From positions 62,001 through 126,000 of the forward strand of contig CANNER010000001.1 of NCBI GenBank assembly GCA_947503715.1: 64,000 bases of DNA, written 5' to 3'. The position numbers and the translations under genes were made by a program. Within the stretch, counting starts at the first letter, position 1. The number at the start of each line of letters is the position of its first letter. This document shows, one piece after another, positions 38,001 to 43,994 of this stretch. The notes below the pieces were generated by a model. That model did not search any database. It worked only from the letters and a program-made list of their open reading frames with translations, and was not told the origin of the DNA. This DNA is from an uncultured Caulobacterales bacterium. GTDB lineage: Bacteria > Pseudomonadota > Alphaproteobacteria > Caulobacterales > Maricaulaceae.

Positions 38001-38994
38001 TACAATCATTATTGGAGCAGGGACGACTATTATTGATGGCGGTACTGGCTTGGATAGGGTGGGCGTTGATAACAGCGTTCATTCTGTCAACGTCAATCTT
38101 GCAGTTGGGTCAGCCACATTATTCGACACGCTAGGCTCAGATATCGGATCGCTCACTCTCAGCAATGTGGAAGGAGTTAGAGGTGGCGCTGGCGATGATG
38201 TTATGGTTGCTGGAACTGACTCAGTTTCCTTTAGTGGTCTTGACGGAGATGATATGCTGACAGGAAGTGCCCAGAATGATATTTTGACCGGCGGAAATGG
38301 TGAAGATATCCTCTCAGGCGGCGACGGAATTGACCTCATACGCGGGGGTAACGGAAATGATGATCTCAGCGGTGGCGCGGGTAATGACCGCCTAAGGGGT
38401 AATTCCGGTGAAGACATGATTGATGGCGGTGAAGGCAATGATAATATCGTTGCAGGTGCCGATGACGACACTGTATATGGCGGTGAAGGCAATGATCTGA
38501 TCTTGGGCGATGCCGGAGCGGATACGCTCTTCGGTGATGCCGGTAATGACCGAATTAATGGTGGAGCCGATGATGACTTCATCTTAGGTGGCGACGGCGC
38601 TGACACGGTTAATGGCGGATCGGGTGATGACCTTATCTTCGGTGGACGGGATGCTGATATCCTGAACGGCGATGAAGGGGCTGATGATATCCGTGGCGGC
38701 AGTGGAGAGGACACTATTAATGGCGGCACAGGCGCCGATAGGCTTCAGGGTAATGGCGGGAATGACACATTCGTGTTTGGAGTCGGAACGGGTGCTGACC
38801 AGATTGTCGACTTTGACGATGCCGGCAATGATGTGATGGACCTCACCGCCTTTGGCTTTGCCGACTTTGCAGACCTGCAAGGCAATATCAGCCAGTCCGG
38901 AAACCACGTCATTATTGACCTCGGTAATGGTGACGAAATCCTGCTGCTAAACACCGATATCATTGATATTGATGATGCAGACTTCCTGCTCTAA
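23080..38994 (+). CDS. Giant secreted VCBS-repeat/RTX protein (type I secretion adhesin)
   Basis: This 5304-aa protein has no Sec signal peptide. Residues about 100-660 contain Ig/cadherin-like modules of the type found in BapA-like proteins. About 37 VCBS/cadherin-like units follow, each ending in a VTITGTNDA-type motif, many nearly identical (TEDDAMANTATGTLTVTDVD, WTYTLDN). From about 4930 glycine/aspartate RTX nonapeptides (GGDGDDFIFG, GGAGNDRLRG) bind calcium. The last 80 residues (VDFDDAGNDVMDLTAFGFAD, EILLLNTDI, DADFLL) look like a type I secretion signal. Such proteins are surface or released adhesins in biofilms. No ABC/HlyD pair is within the window. Long stretches of identical DNA show recent internal duplication. 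A copy of the C-terminal signal lies at 59.1 kb. Confidence 0.93.
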   Translation: MALSATFTSGDDNVVNAAEQATGIFSILGTGATPNSTVSFNLGGNIFEAMADMNGEFSFDQNSMSNGMPPVSFGSVVQAASDNILSLSLSDTGGQTGSAFLTIDTTAPSAPTISVSNTLVLDGDTTDFVITVVYNELMDESAGNEPSVSLSAVPAGFTSPTGVWTNDGMVSTYTVTYSVADLDAEVEDIDITVSGGRDVAENPAAGNVAVAAFSVDMAAPAPGTLSLDNFQDTGPGNVDNSDGITSDNTFDLSLMGQDMDPTTTVAYEVSTDGGMSFTSTTAVQNAIPDGDYVFRAVVMDDLGNSSISNTVSVTVDTSADKDTALEVSFADMEISSLESGATFINVVGLDSDASGTLTVTDSAGGTATLMNVSSADLTAGQIAMNISGLADGALMVDFDVTDTAGNTTSASANTAVLDQTPPSVVTFDIVDSLLNVLNNSTTVSIAFSDPVMGFTADDISVPADFTVVLVSGGDGDSVFTAVITAPSGFEGNLQASIAAGTYTDLFGNPGEAGASDIIPVDTAAPAAPTIALTVDTGADGDLVTFNGEVTLTDVEMGATVEYSLDNVTFTTTQPNLTDGSNTVYARQIDAANNTGPSASITFTLDTGNPSGFAPLAVNIDEYVEGADPAPVAGDILATLVATDGGAAPELTYTLANDFGGAIALVDNGGNWTLIVADPELFDFEDNSSFEVDLTATDTAGNATTEMFTISLNDLNDAPVIDGSAGVTGGVTERADTNEAAENAPAGFGTAGAFTFTDDDETDSHSVSVANVSSSNGSFLGVFLAGASSPAQGGNTGVISWTFDNLDASDMAIVDALPEGDTITQVYAVTINDGQGGVTTQNVTITITGTNDAAIFAGDVSGAVVEAGGVANADAGTPSVMGTVTVTDVDTGETGFQAAMAADLVGTYGTFTFDETSGAWTYSLDNSAADALNDGQVVTETLTILSLDGTSQDIDVTVTGTNDAPVLAAQVGTVGAVEDGSMVMFDLSAIGSDADAENDGSNLTYSIETAPGEGSAMVSGTNLIFNPGMDFQDLAAGETRDVTVTVLAEDSQGETSNVQTVTFTVTGTNDTPFVVAGGDVSGSLSEGNDAITVSGVFSVTDVDLSDVVSVSNVSVAATGTGAAEAPSEAALLALITEPSNPEIVGSSDATDTLDWTFAAAAGVFDYLNDGDVLVLTYTVTLSDDAMPPATTTQGITITITGTNDAPVFAGDLTGNVVEAGGVANADAGTPSITGTATVTDADTGEGGFGPIAVADLTGDYGTFTFNQSTGAWSYTLNNGTTDALNDMEVVTDTLTVTSLDGTPQDLVVTITGSNDAPVLAAQVGTVAAVEDGAAVTFDLTALGSDADAEDTGASLSYAITTGPSEGTATIVDGELTFDPGMAFQDLADGDTRTVTVQVQATDARAATSNIETITFVITGTNDDPVIDSINGNTGVVTEAAETSATPADNAGDLMVSGAIGFNDLDDGNTFTAEVRSVEIAGGTEPSAEFAGVDLLALMSLVDLDAGTAGIQVDEAGGLQWTFTAGEDLFDYLADGESIVFEYTLRVTDNDGGFDDQILTITVNGANDAPVVTVMNPVDDTEGDSLDSAGDTIAPPLPTAADDVTIDLNTLTTIVEVDESDTQLIDGVTISNTTSAAVLAALGGVSAGDIEALFTIDGDEVTYNRNAPLFDMLGDGESITVDVTFDVTSGSDTVSRTVTLTINGANDTPYFITPLSATEATITEDVGVDGMDNHVRDFTIEFDDVELNDTHTVTILPSGPETADYIGTFSSGFTETATGTGTGEVIFQFVVADSVIENLTSSDSFVQTYAVSVSDGDGATITREIEITIEGTNDAPVITAITPDTGTTIIEDQAVIETGSADTQSLTGTIDFDDVDISSLAIASGVADTHSITATVTGTTLEGAAFAGTIPSGLLTFNVSGANAASTVGNQATWSFDITDGDFDFLAAGEDLVITYDVTVSDGNGGTSTMPLSFTITGTNDLATITGTATGGVTEDDAMANTATGTLTVSDADTGEDVLIAVMAGQDGDNGYGTFEVSAAGVWTYTLDDSDPAVQALPMGATLTDTITVMSADGTASQLITVTITGANDAATFAGDVSGAVVEAGGVANADAGTPSVSGTVTVADVDTGQAGFQAALAGDLVGTYGTFTFNEMTGAWDYTLNNSTADALNDEQVVTDTLTILSTDGTSQDLVVTITGTNDAPVLAAQVGTVSATEDNGPVAFDLTALASDVDAEDTAANLTYAITTAPSEGSASISGGMLIFDPGTDFQELGAGITTTVTVQVQATDASGGTSNIETITFTVTGVNDDAVIAGVATGDVIEDDAMANTATGTLTVTDVDTGEDVLVAVAAGTAGDNGYGTFEVSAAGVWTYTLDNMNGAVQALPAGSTLTDTYTVVSADGTAMETITVTITGTNDAATIAGLATGGVTEDDAMANTATGTLTVTDVDTGENVLVAVAAGTAGDAGYGTFEVSAAGVWTYTLDNSNSAVQALPAGVTLTDTITVSSADGTAMETITVTITGTNDAATIAGLATGDVTEDDAMANTATGTLTVTDVDTGEDVLVAVTAGTAGDNGYGTFEVSAAGVWTYTLDNHDSDVQALPAGDTLTDTITVMSADGTAMETITVTITGTNDAATIAGLATGGVTEDDAMANTATGTLTVTDVDTGENVLVEVPSGTAGDAGYGTFAVTAAGVWTYTLDNSNSSVQALPAGVTLTDTITVSSADGTAMETITVTITGTNDAATIAGLATGGVTEDDAMANTATGTLTVTDVDTGEDVLVEVPAGTAGLNGYGTFEVTAAGVWTYTLDNSNGSVQALPAGDTLTDTITVMSADGTAMETITVTITGTNDAAVIAGTTIGAVTEDAAMNTASGTLMVTDVDTGETGFQAAAMADLSGTYGTFTFDETSGAWTYTLNNMLAATQGLTDGQDVTETLTILSLDGTSQDIVVTVTGENDLATIVGDVTGAVVEASGDDTPDAGTPSDSGTLTVSDADVGEAVFQVASAGDLAGTYGTFTFDDATGAWTYTLDNTLAATQGLAVGVTAMETLTVLSFDGTATETITVTVTGANDGPDATDDTATVNEGAFGTFNVLFGNSQGVLADSDIDGDSLFVISASDIDDDAEDGVTGNDGVSGLVSGVPQTFFTDFGAEVTVSANGSITYNLTSPTAAFNSLALGEMAIDTFSYTISDGNGGTDTATFSVTIVGTNDPVTAVTDAIVAIEDGAGLTGNLTDNDQDVDTNDTFSIVNITGGSGTSVAARLDGGFDLTLSDGVLVSVDSDGSYTVTAPDSLADGYEVTGNFTYTVQDTGGAQSFATVSISVTGTNDAPDVTMITAPPTDEDQAAVDINLLQGQTDVDMNDAPDVLSVNSIVVTSSDGRTVVFSDVGSVVTIDPAQFNDLAGGDSVTLTITYNVNDGFVDVQNTAELVINGVNDAATIAGLATGDVTEDDAMANTATGTLTVTDVDTGENVLVAVTAGTAGDNAYGTFEVSAAGVWTYTLDNSNSAVQALPAGDTLTDTITVMSADGTAMETITVTITGTNDAATIAGLATGGVTEDDAMANTATGTLTVTDVDTGENVLVEVPSGTAGDAGYGTFAVTAAGVWTYTLDNSNSSVQALPAGVTLTDTITVSSADGTAMETITVTITGTNDTATIAGVSTGNVTEDDAMANTATGTLMVTDVDTGEDVLVEVPAGTAGLNGYGTFEVTAAGVWTYTLDNSNGSVQALPAGDTLTDTITVMSADGTAMETITVTITGTNDTATIAGLATGDVTEDDAMANTATGTLTVTDVDTGENVLVEVPSGTAGDAGYGTFAVTAAGVWTYTLDNSNSSVQALPAGVTLTDTITVSSEDGTAMETITVTITGTNDTATIAGVSTGNVTEDDAMANTATGTLMVTDVDTGENVLVAVAAGAAGDNGYGTFEVTEAGVWTYTLDNLNPTVNALPAGITLTDTITVMSADGTAMETITVTITGSNDVAAIFGVSTGAVTEDDAAANAASGTLLIDDPDTGEAGFQAAAMADLSGTYGTFTFNEVSGEWTYTLDNSRTVTQALTDGQIVTETLTVLSIDGVSQDIVVTVTGENDAATIAGVATGDVTEDAEINTATGTLTITDVDTGEDVFVAVTAGTAGDNAYGTFEVTEAGVWTYTLDNSNGTVQALPAGVTLTDTITVMSADGTAMETIMVTITGTNDDAIFGGTTTGAVVEAGGVANADAGTPSATGTVTVADVDTGETGFQAVLAADLVGTYGTFTFDETSGAWTYTLNNSTADALDDGETVTETLTIMSLDGTMQDIDVTVTGTNDAPVAMADVNSGIEDGPLILGSVATNDSDVDADAILTYTLADGPVAGLTLSPNGIYSFDTTDAAYQSLNRNETLVLTINYLVTDEQGASTPSTLTITLTGTNDTPVMTAQVGTVAANEDGMAVTFDLSTLGTDADDENDGSNLTYAITTGPSEGSASIMGTDLSFDPGSDFQDLAAGETRIVTMQVQATDAQGAFSNIETISFTVTGVNDAATIAGLATGDVIEDDAAANTATGTLTVTDVDTGEDVLVEVPSGTASDNGYGTFAVTAAGVWTYTLDNSNSAVQALPAGVTLTDTITVSSADGTAMETITVTITGTNDTATIAGVATGDVTEDDAAANTATGTLTITDVDTGEAELVAVPSGTAGDAGYGTFEVTEAGVWTYMLDNSNSSVQALPAGVTLTDTITVMSADGTAMETITVTITGTNDVATIAGVATGDVTEDAMGNTTTGTLTVTDVDTGEDVLVAVTAGTAGDAGYGTFEVTEAGVWAYTLDNSNSTVQALPAGVTLTDTITVMSADGTAMETITVTITGSNDTPVLAGTVTGEVVEDNAFTTSGQITITDVDTGEDLVQAQAAALGSNGLGSFTVLSDGSWTYTLDNDNVAVQGLAVGETTTDSLIVTSLDGSETITLTVTITGGVNIIVGTDEPDTLNGTSDEDDITGGDGDDFIFGNGGDDVIDGGAGNDTIIIGAGTTIIDGGTGLDRVGVDNSVHSVNVNLAVGSATLFDTLGSDIGSLTLSNVEGVRGGAGDDVMVAGTDSVSFSGLDGDDMLTGSAQNDILTGGNGEDILSGGDGIDLIRGGNGNDDLSGGAGNDRLRGNSGEDMIDGGEGNDNIVAGADDDTVYGGEGNDLILGDAGADTLFGDAGNDRINGGADDDFILGGDGADTVNGGSGDDLIFGGRDADILNGDEGADDIRGGSGEDTINGGTGADRLQGNGGNDTFVFGVGTGADQIVDFDDAGNDVMDLTAFGFADFADLQGNISQSGNHVIIDLGNGDEILLLNTDIIDIDDADFLL
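30641..31600 (+). repeat. Intragenic repeat block, copy 1 (paired with 33359-34318)
   Basis: This block of the giant gene recurs at a constant offset of 2718 bases (906 codons). Bases 30925-31262 equal 33643-33980 over 338 bases, and 31390-31541 equal 34108-34259 over 152 bases. The flanking parts differ at scattered sites. A further partial copy of the same unit lies near 34408-34573. The DNA-level identity shows recent duplication or gene conversion, not only protein-level VCBS repetition. Confidence 0.85.
33359..34318 (+). repeat. Intragenic repeat block, copy 2 (paired with 30641-31600)
   Basis: This is the second copy of the block described for 30641-31600. It is separated from the first by about 1.75 kb of more diverged repeats (31.6-33.36 kb) that include two modules without close relatives in the gene. 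The join at the left edge is sharp: the sequence before 33359 does not match that before 30641. Confidence 0.85.
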
Positions 38995-39342
38995 CCGACG
39001 CGTCTAAAGGGGCAATCATCCGGTTGCCCCCCACTCTGAATTCAGCTTCTGAAGTATGATTATTCTATTACAAAATGTACCTGAGCTAAAAATATAGGCT
39101 CAGGTAAATTGCTTTGGGGGTATTATTGAGGGTATTAAAAAAAATTGATTGAAAAGAAGATTACAAAAACAGTAGTTTATTTTAAAACTATGCTGCCTCT
39201 TCTGCACCATTTTCCTGGCATAGCAAGTACCGTAAGCCGTTGAAAAATTTATAAAAAACACCATTCTTCCTTGCCTTTCTTGTAGCAACTTACGCGATTT
39301 GCCTCACTTGTTGCCCTGCAAAGGGCTGCGCGGAGATGCAGG
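38995..39342. other. Non-coding region after the giant gene, with two inverted repeats
   Basis: GGGGCAA (39009-39015) pairs with TTGCCCC (39024-39030), 15 bases after the stop, and may end transcription, although no T-run follows. A second, 9-bp perfect inverted repeat, TACCTGAGC (39078-39086) with GCTCAGGTA (39098-39106), lies further on with an 11-base loop. Nothing else was recognised up to the relic integrase. Confidence 0.5.
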
Positions 39343-39759
39343 ATGAAAGCGATTAAGAGGCCCGACCAATACTTACGACTACGCGGCGATATTTGGCACT
39401 ATGTCAGGCGTGTTGAGCTGGAAGCTATGCGTGCAGCACCGAATGGCTTTCCAGACTATCGAGATCGTAGCTATTTATTGAGCGCGTCACTTACCAAAGC
39501 GTTCAAAGCGAGAGAGCTATTTCCAACAAAGGAGCACCGTGTTTACAGCTTTAGGCACAGCTTTGAGAACAGAATGTTGGAGGCAGGATTAGACTCAGGG
39601 TTGCGTTGCACCTTGATGGGTCATCGCAACCCACGCCCTGAATGTGGGGATGGAGGTTCACTTACTTACCGCCGAGATGAACTGTTAAAATCGCCCACCC
39701 TGTCAGCGACGGGCTATTGCTGGCATCGTCTACGTCACAATGAAAGGCGAAGACGGTGA
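39343..39759 (+). pseudogene. Relic of a tyrosine integrase (internal deletion)
   Basis: The frame joins the N-terminus (PDQYLRLRGDIWHYVRRV) directly to the C-terminal catalytic segment (LEAMRAAPNGF, HRVYSFRHSFENRMLEAGLD, LMGHRNPRPECGDGGSL) of an integrase closely related in layout to the one at 2044-3426. The central 300 or so residues, including the first catalytic Arg, are missing. After about 39700 the frame runs into unrelated relaxase-derived sequence. This is a non-functional fossil of the same class of element as the tRNA-Leu island. Confidence 0.75.
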
Positions 39760-40371
39760 TGCCATTCAATGTCGCGTGCCAGATGACTTCGAAGAGCGGG
39801 CTATCGCACTCGACTTGAAAAAGGGGCGCGCGTCAGGCGTGAAGCTACTCTCGCGCCAAGACTTGGATACACAACTTGAGAGTCCCGGTGCGACTTGGCT
39901 TGACCGCGCACAGGTGAATTGGGGCAGAGGCGGCATTGCTGGCATAAGCACAAGGTCGAGTGCATTTGCTAAAGAGCTAGACACGGCGTTTCAGCATCGC
40001 CGCACATGGTTCGTTTAGAGGGGCTATGCAGAACTACGCCAAGACAAACAGAAGATCTCTATCATCTATAAACGTGGTTATTTGAAAGCGCTAGTGATGG
40101 AGGGATTTAATGCTACCGCCGAAAAGCTGGAAGGCATGACAGGCAAGGCCCACATCGCGGCGCAGTCAGGAAGGTTGATTGAAGGCACAGTCTCGCAGAA
40201 ATACGAAATCACTCACGGCCCTCATGCGATGATTGAGACTCAGCGGCCTTTTATCTCGTCCCGTGGGAGAGACATCACGCACAGAAGTGGGGCGAGTGTG
40301 TAAAAGGCCGCGTGCTGAGCGGCGGGGGTATTGATTGGGATGTGGGACGGACAAGGGGAGTTGGGCGATAG
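39719..40371 (+). pseudogene. Relic of a DUF3363-type relaxase (3' part, frameshifted)
   Basis: Three frames carry pieces that match the C-terminal half of the relaxase at 11484-13403: GATWLDRAQVNWGRGGI (compare GATWLDRALVEEKLMGL), then from 40020 a piece ending GTVSQKYEITHGPHAMIETQ, and finally GGGIDWDVGRTRGVGR in yet another frame (compare GGSGISWDVTGRRGPSR). Stops at 40018 and 40301 break the frame. With the integrase relic before it, this marks an old mobilizable element that was deleted down to its ends. Confidence 0.7.
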
Positions 40372-40491
40372 ACCAAGAATAATAAATTTGGAGAGTTGGA
40401 GTGCGCTACTTTTAGGAAATGGTCGCGTCGATATGCTCTAACTGAACTTTAATTAAACTGTGTCAGTATCCGTTCAAAGGAATGGACACTT

Positions 40492-42531
40492 ATGAATGGT
40501 TTTTTATTAGTTTTGTCGGCGGCGCTACCATCTTTCTTATTGGGTTACGCTTTGCGACGATTCACATTGAAGTGGCAAACAAAAGCGAATGCAGCCAAAC
40601 TCCAAGCCGATATCCAAGCGGAGCAAATGACCGCGACTGTTTCGGCTTCACTCGACGGAATTATCATTATTAATTCGGAAGGGCGCATTGTGGAATTTAG
40701 TGAATCCGCAGAGCGCATATTTGGTTATAAGAAAAAGGAAATTTTAGGCCAAAACATGGCAACTTTCATAGTGCCTGAGCGATATCGAGATGCTCATAAT
40801 GCTGGTATGGAGAGAATGAGGGAAACCGGCAAAGCCAACATCCTAGGTCAGCGTATTGAAATCGAGGCCGTTCGGTCGAACGGAGAGGAGTTCATGTCAG
40901 AACTCGCTATTTCCAGAAGTCGGAGCTCTTCAGGTGATATTTTTATTGCCTATATTCGGGATATTTCAGAAGCAAAGGCTGCCGAGAAAGCACTGGTTGA
41001 TGCAAAGGAGGCCGCTGAGCTTGCTAACCGGGCGAAGACACAATTTATCTCCGCTATGAGCCACGAAATCAGAACGCCTTTTAATGCCGTTCTGGGTATA
41101 CTGGATATTTTAGGAGATTCACCACTGACACAAGATCAAAAACATCTCATCCAAACCGCGGAAAGAACGTCAAAATCTCTGTTGCGGATCATCAATGATG
41201 TGTTGGATTACGCCAGAATCTCGTCTGGTTCAGTGAAAGTCCGAGACGAGCCGTTTTTTGCAGCGGATGTATTTGATGATGTGTATCGCTTGTTTGCAAT
41301 GCAAGCGAAAGAGAGGGGCGTTGATCTAATAATCAAGTCTGAGGACTCCTCCAAAATACATCTGGTAGGTGATGTCGGTCGGATTCGTCAGATTCTCATG
41401 AATTTTGTTAGTAACGCTATTAAATATACAGACACTGGTAAGGTCGAATTGATCGTCGATGCAACCCAGACCGATCAAAGAAAATGGATATTGATGTGTC
41501 GGGTCAAAGACACAGGTGTCGGCATTAAGGCTGACAAATTAGGGCGCTTGTTCGAAGAGTTTTACATGATCGATGATGTGGATACCCGTTCGTCAGAAGG
41601 CACTGGATTAGGACTGACCATCTGTAAAGTTCTCGTAAAAATGATGAACGGCGAAATAGGCGTAGAGAGTGAATTTGGACAGGGCTCGGATTTCTGGATT
41701 AGAATTCCGTTGGCGGAGGCTTCAGCTACGCTTGTCTCGGATGTCGAAGACGTCACCTTTGCAGATATATCTGGGAAAGAAATTTTACTGGCTGAAGACA
41801 ATGCCACAAACCGCATGGTTGTAACGCGCATTCTCAAAAAGCATGGTGCTAAAATTGTTGAGGCAGTTAACGGTGTAGAGGCTCTATCCATTCTTGATGT
41901 CCAAGCGTTTGATTTACTTTTAACTGATATTTTCATGCCTGAAATGGGCGGAAAAGAACTCGTTCGACTACTGCGAAAAAGGGACTCTATAAACGCCAAA
42001 ATCCCTGTGATTGCCCTGACCGCAATGGGCGATATGCATGAGGCGGAAGATCTGAAATCCTATGGCGTTGATCAAGTCGTGCTCAAACCATTTAATACGA
42101 GAGATTTGATAAATGCCGTGGCCGAACAGTGTAAGAGCCATCAGGAAAGACAGTCTTTCGAAAGATCTGATGACCCTGAAGTCCCTGCCATGAAAATAAC
42201 CGGTGGATTATTGGACGGGCTGGATCCCGAAGATCTGGTTGAAATTAGAGGCCAATTCGAAATAGATCTAACAGATGTTACAGCTTCATTGCGTAGGGCC
42301 ATCGCGTCCCAAGATCAGCAAGCCGCAAAGTTTGCTAGTCACACTTTGAAGGGCCTTGCTGGGTTATACGGACTCGCTGAACTTTCAGAATTTGCCGCAT
42401 TAACAAATTCTCATTGCTTTCCTCATACACTCGACGAGATGGTGGAGCATGGATCGAGAGCTATAGAATTAGCCGAGATATCCTTGCTCAATTTAGACGA
42501 CCTCTTTGGATATAATGAAGAGGCGGCATAG
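40492..42531 (+). CDS. Hybrid sensor histidine kinase (PAS-HisKA-HATPase-REC-HPt)
   Basis: This is a 679-aa membrane-anchored kinase. One N-terminal hydrophobic helix (residues 2-20) is followed by a PAS domain (about 45-165, [13 protein letters not shown]). HisKA has His191 in [14 protein letters not shown]. HATPase has NFVSNAIKY and DTGVGIK/GTGLGL boxes. A receiver carries its Asp near 479 ([11 protein letters not shown]). A C-terminal HPt has His617 in SHTLKGLAG. One protein thus holds what LuxQ plus LuxU do in vibrios. It ends 8 bases before the sigma-54 activator, its likely partner, so the HPt should pass phosphate to that receiver. The signal is unknown; PAS suggests a cytosolic ligand or redox cue. 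Confidence 0.92.
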   Translation: MNGFLLVLSAALPSFLLGYALRRFTLKWQTKANAAKLQADIQAEQMTATVSASLDGIIIINSEGRIVEFSESAERIFGYKKKEILGQNMATFIVPERYRDAHNAGMERMRETGKANILGQRIEIEAVRSNGEEFMSELAISRSRSSSGDIFIAYIRDISEAKAAEKALVDAKEAAELANRAKTQFISAMSHEIRTPFNAVLGILDILGDSPLTQDQKHLIQTAERTSKSLLRIINDVLDYARISSGSVKVRDEPFFAADVFDDVYRLFAMQAKERGVDLIIKSEDSSKIHLVGDVGRIRQILMNFVSNAIKYTDTGKVELIVDATQTDQRKWILMCRVKDTGVGIKADKLGRLFEEFYMIDDVDTRSSEGTGLGLTICKVLVKMMNGEIGVESEFGQGSDFWIRIPLAEASATLVSDVEDVTFADISGKEILLAEDNATNRMVVTRILKKHGAKIVEAVNGVEALSILDVQAFDLLLTDIFMPEMGGKELVRLLRKRDSINAKIPVIALTAMGDMHEAEDLKSYGVDQVVLKPFNTRDLINAVAEQCKSHQERQSFERSDDPEVPAMKITGGLLDGLDPEDLVEIRGQFEIDLTDVTASLRRAIASQDQQAAKFASHTLKGLAGLYGLAELSEFAALTNSHCFPHTLDEMVEHGSRAIELAEISLLNLDDLFGYNEEAA

Positions 42532-42539
42532 GTGATGAG

Positions 42540-43994
42540 ATGGCTGGAGCAAATACAACACCAGAGGTGTTGATCGTAGAAGATACATTAGCCATGGCGT
42601 TAATGTATCAACAGCATTTGAAAAAAGCAGGTATTAAGTCTCAGATTTGCCAATCTGGTTCGCTTGCACTGATCGAGCTTCGTAAAGGGAAAGTTGATAC
42701 GGTTCTTCTCGACCTTCAACTTCCTGATATGAATGGCCTGGATATCATCCAAGAAATGGATGGGACAAATCATAATATTACGTTTATCGTGATCACCGCA
42801 AATGGGTCTATTAATACGGCAGTCGATGCGATGCGTGCCGGCGCATATGATTTTTTGATTAAACCATTTCCAACTGAGAAACTCCTCACGACGGTTAAAA
42901 ATGCCCTTGAACGTGAGAAGGTGAAAACAACAGTCCAGGTTTTGAAAAAGAGTTTGAAAACAAACCAGGTTCCCGGGTTTGTTGGCGAGTCCGAGCCAAT
43001 GCTGGAAGTTTATAAAATGATTGAGAACGTTGCGAACTCCACCGCTGCGGTTTTTATCACAGGTGAATCTGGTACGGGTAAAGAGGTCACGGCGCAGGCA
43101 ATTCATAAAGTAAGTCACCGCCGTGATGCGCCTTTCATTGCGTTAAACTGCGCGGCGTTACCAGAAAATCTAATCGAGTCAGAAATTTTTGGTCACGTTA
43201 AAGGTGCTTTCACAGGCGCACATGAAGCGAGAAAAGGAGCTGCGAGCCAAGCCAATGGCGGCACGCTGTTTCTTGATGAAATTTGTGAGATGGATATTAA
43301 TCTCCAAGCCAAGCTTTTGAGGTTTTTACAGACGGGCCAAGTCAAACGAGTCGGAAGTGATTGGTCTGAAGATGTTGATGTCCGTATCGTTTGTGCGACG
43401 AATAGAAACCCTATGACAGAGGTCGCTGAGAAACGTTTCCGTGAAGATTTGTTTTATCGCCTCGATGTTCTCTCAATCGAATTACCGCCATTATCCCATC
43501 GTGGAAGGGACGTAATTTTACTCGCTGAGAATTTTTTAAAAACTTATGCAGCGGAAGAGGGCAAGCAATTAAAAGCGATCTCACCTAAAGCCCAAGAATT
43601 AATGTTGGATTACCATTGGCCCGGGAACATTCGGGAACTTCAAAATGCCGTTCGAAAAGCTGCAGTCGTCTATGACGGCATTGAGTTGGAACCTCATATG
43701 CTTTCGTTGAAAACGGCTGAGTTAAGTGCTCCGAAAGAAAAATATAAGCTCATTGGAGTTGCAGGTGAGACCACCGGCTATACACCTCAGCAGTCTCTCA
43801 AAACTACGGTGACTGTTGATATCTTGCAGCCAATGACAAGGATTGAACAGACAATCATTGAGGCTGTGATTGCGTCCTGCAATGGAAGCATTCCAAAGGC
43901 ATCACAGATTCTGCAACTAAGCCCCTCAACAATATACAGGAAGAGGGAAGCTTGGATCAAAGAGGGCTTAGAGCAACAATCTAAAGCGGGTTAA
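42540..43994 (+). CDS. Sigma-54-dependent response regulator, LuxO-like
   Basis: This 484-aa protein has a receiver (1-125, phospho-acceptor Asp58 in TVLLDLQLPD), an AAA+ sigma-54 interaction domain (Walker A GESGTGKE at 175-182; GAFTGA at 222-227, intact) and a C-terminal Fis-type helix-turn-helix (IPKASQILQLSPSTIYRK). That last helix is almost the LuxO sequence I know from vibrios, and the length matches. It lies 8 bases after the hybrid kinase. Its 3' end overlaps the convergent polysaccharide gene by 4 bases. It is the natural candidate to drive the three sigma-54 promoters at 49.1, 54.9 and 55.0 kb, near TTGCA/TGCAA dyads. Confidence 0.9.
   Translation: MAGANTTPEVLIVEDTLAMALMYQQHLKKAGIKSQICQSGSLALIELRKGKVDTVLLDLQLPDMNGLDIIQEMDGTNHNITFIVITANGSINTAVDAMRAGAYDFLIKPFPTEKLLTTVKNALEREKVKTTVQVLKKSLKTNQVPGFVGESEPMLEVYKMIENVANSTAAVFITGESGTGKEVTAQAIHKVSHRRDAPFIALNCAALPENLIESEIFGHVKGAFTGAHEARKGAASQANGGTLFLDEICEMDINLQAKLLRFLQTGQVKRVGSDWSEDVDVRIVCATNRNPMTEVAEKRFREDLFYRLDVLSIELPPLSHRGRDVILLAENFLKTYAAEEGKQLKAISPKAQELMLDYHWPGNIRELQNAVRKAAVVYDGIELEPHMLSLKTAELSAPKEKYKLIGVAGETTGYTPQQSLKTTVTVDILQPMTRIEQTIIEAVIASCNGSIPKASQILQLSPSTIYRKREAWIKEGLEQQSKAG

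Noticed and set aside
23952-38963. Many long minus-strand open frames opposite the giant gene
   Set aside because: They mirror the repetitive, Thr/Asp/Gly-rich plus-strand code, repeat with it, and lack ribosome sites or recognisable domains.
23080-38994. Long regular DNA repeats that could suggest a CRISPR array or satellite
   Set aside because: The units are about 300 bases, stay in one frame and encode VCBS domains; there are no short palindromic repeats with unique spacers.
39009-39030. Intrinsic terminator after the giant gene
   Set aside because: The 7-bp stem is good but no T-run follows; kept only as an inverted repeat in the intergenic entry.
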